A stretch of 64,000 bases of DNA from Verticillium longisporum (taxonomy: Eukaryota > Ascomycota > Sordariomycetes > Glomerellales > Plectosphaerellaceae): positions 496,001 through 560,000 of the forward strand of contig JAETXT010000009.1 of the NCBI GenBank assembly GCA_019188255.1. The letters are read 5' to 3'. The position numbers and the translations under genes are program-made. Shown piece after piece: positions 63,469 through 64,000 of this stretch; the stretch's first letter is position 1, and every line of letters starts with the position of its first letter. The notes under the pieces are model-generated. The model was not told the DNA's origin and did no database searches. It worked only from the letters and a program-made list of their open reading frames with translations.

Positions 63469-64000
63469 ATTTCATTCGTGCCCAATCATTTCCCGCCTCG
63501 AACCTTGATCAGGGGATGCAAGGTGAGGCCCCTGATGCCGTGCGCTTGCGAGGTTGGTACCTGGGTTGGGTCGTCATGCTGGATGTTGGGGCCGACGGAG
63601 GCGAATTCGAGGGCTGTTCGTCTCTGGTCTGTCATCTGCCTGGCCATTTGCTGGCGTCTACGTAGTGTTCGTAGTGGTCCAATCCACACAGATCAAGTGC
63701 CAGGCTAGCTCGATCATACCCATGAGTCACAGTCAACAGCAGAAAAATAGACATAGAGAAAAAATACACACAAAACACAAACGAAGCTGTGCTCCGGTAG
63801 TGAGATCCTTCCGACCGGAGGCATGACCTTTCCATTGGAAGTGAAGACCAGTTGCGGTCGAACGTGATGAACCAACTACACTACGGAAGGATTCGATGGG
63901 GCTGCGATTTTCCTGTGCCTGCAAGACTCGCGAGAGTACGCACCAGAAGGCTGACTCATCTCGGATCGGCGCCGATGCGCCGAAAAACGAAATCCGCCCC

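Larger units (their letters stand above)
62504..64000. other. Right-end gene-free stretch rich in minisatellites
   Basis: About 1.5 kb containing the PDAP1-like promoter and three tandem repeats listed separately. From 63475 to 64000 I see no recognisable gene or RNA. Confidence 0.5.

Overview
The window is nuclear DNA of a filamentous ascomycete (Pezizomycotina, most likely a Sordariomycete; the species cannot be named from sequence alone). The evidence is short GT-AG introns of about 47-170 bp in otherwise compact genes, CT-rich leaders, single-exon SDR and effector-type genes, fungal-only families (Hce2 effector, HET/STAND-type proteins, NmrA-like), Tad1-type LINE debris, and typical fungal versions of housekeeping proteins.

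Layout. 0-3.2 kb: the 5' end of a STAND/NLR-like gene running off the left edge, a possible LTR remnant and a 5'-truncated LINE. 3.2-20.2 kb: a housekeeping block with eIF2A, the GOLPH3/Vps74 Golgi adaptor, SURF6/Rrp14, HIR subunit Hpc2 and an RPAP1/Rba50-like protein. 20-46 kb: a gene-poor, accessory-looking stretch with an ethylene-forming-enzyme-like 2-oxoglutarate oxygenase directly followed by a haem aldoxime dehydratase, two tRNA genes (intron-containing Ala-AGC and Asp-GTC), an HNH-type protein, a lone HET-protein C-terminal region, a lone PNP/UDP-phosphorylase-type sensor domain, a CrtC/kievitone-hydratase-like gene missing its 5' end, a four-TM protein, a tiny secreted protein, an NmrA-like protein and an SDR. 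46-62.5 kb: a second housekeeping block with AMMECR1, an Hce2 effector candidate, an FHA protein (Pml1/SNIP1), Tsr3, a GGA-type clathrin adaptor, mitochondrial IF2, an unknown two-TM protein and a PDAP1/PP28 protein. 62.5-64 kb: minisatellites.

Shared themes. Most housekeeping genes serve translation and ribosome biogenesis (eIF2A, SURF6, Tsr3, mtIF2), transcription and chromatin (Hpc2, Rba50, Pml1) or Golgi trafficking (Vps74, GGA). The best candidate for an uncharacterised system is the EFE-like oxygenase/aldoxime dehydratase pair at 22.6-25.7 kb.

Caveat. At least eight conserved genes carry frameshifts, mostly single-base indels in homopolymers (eIF2A, Vps74, Hpc2, Rba50, HNH protein, NmrA-like, Tsr3, GGA). 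This looks like uncorrected consensus error rather than biology, so their coordinates are given across the break. No rRNA, CRISPR or bacterial-type operon structure is visible.
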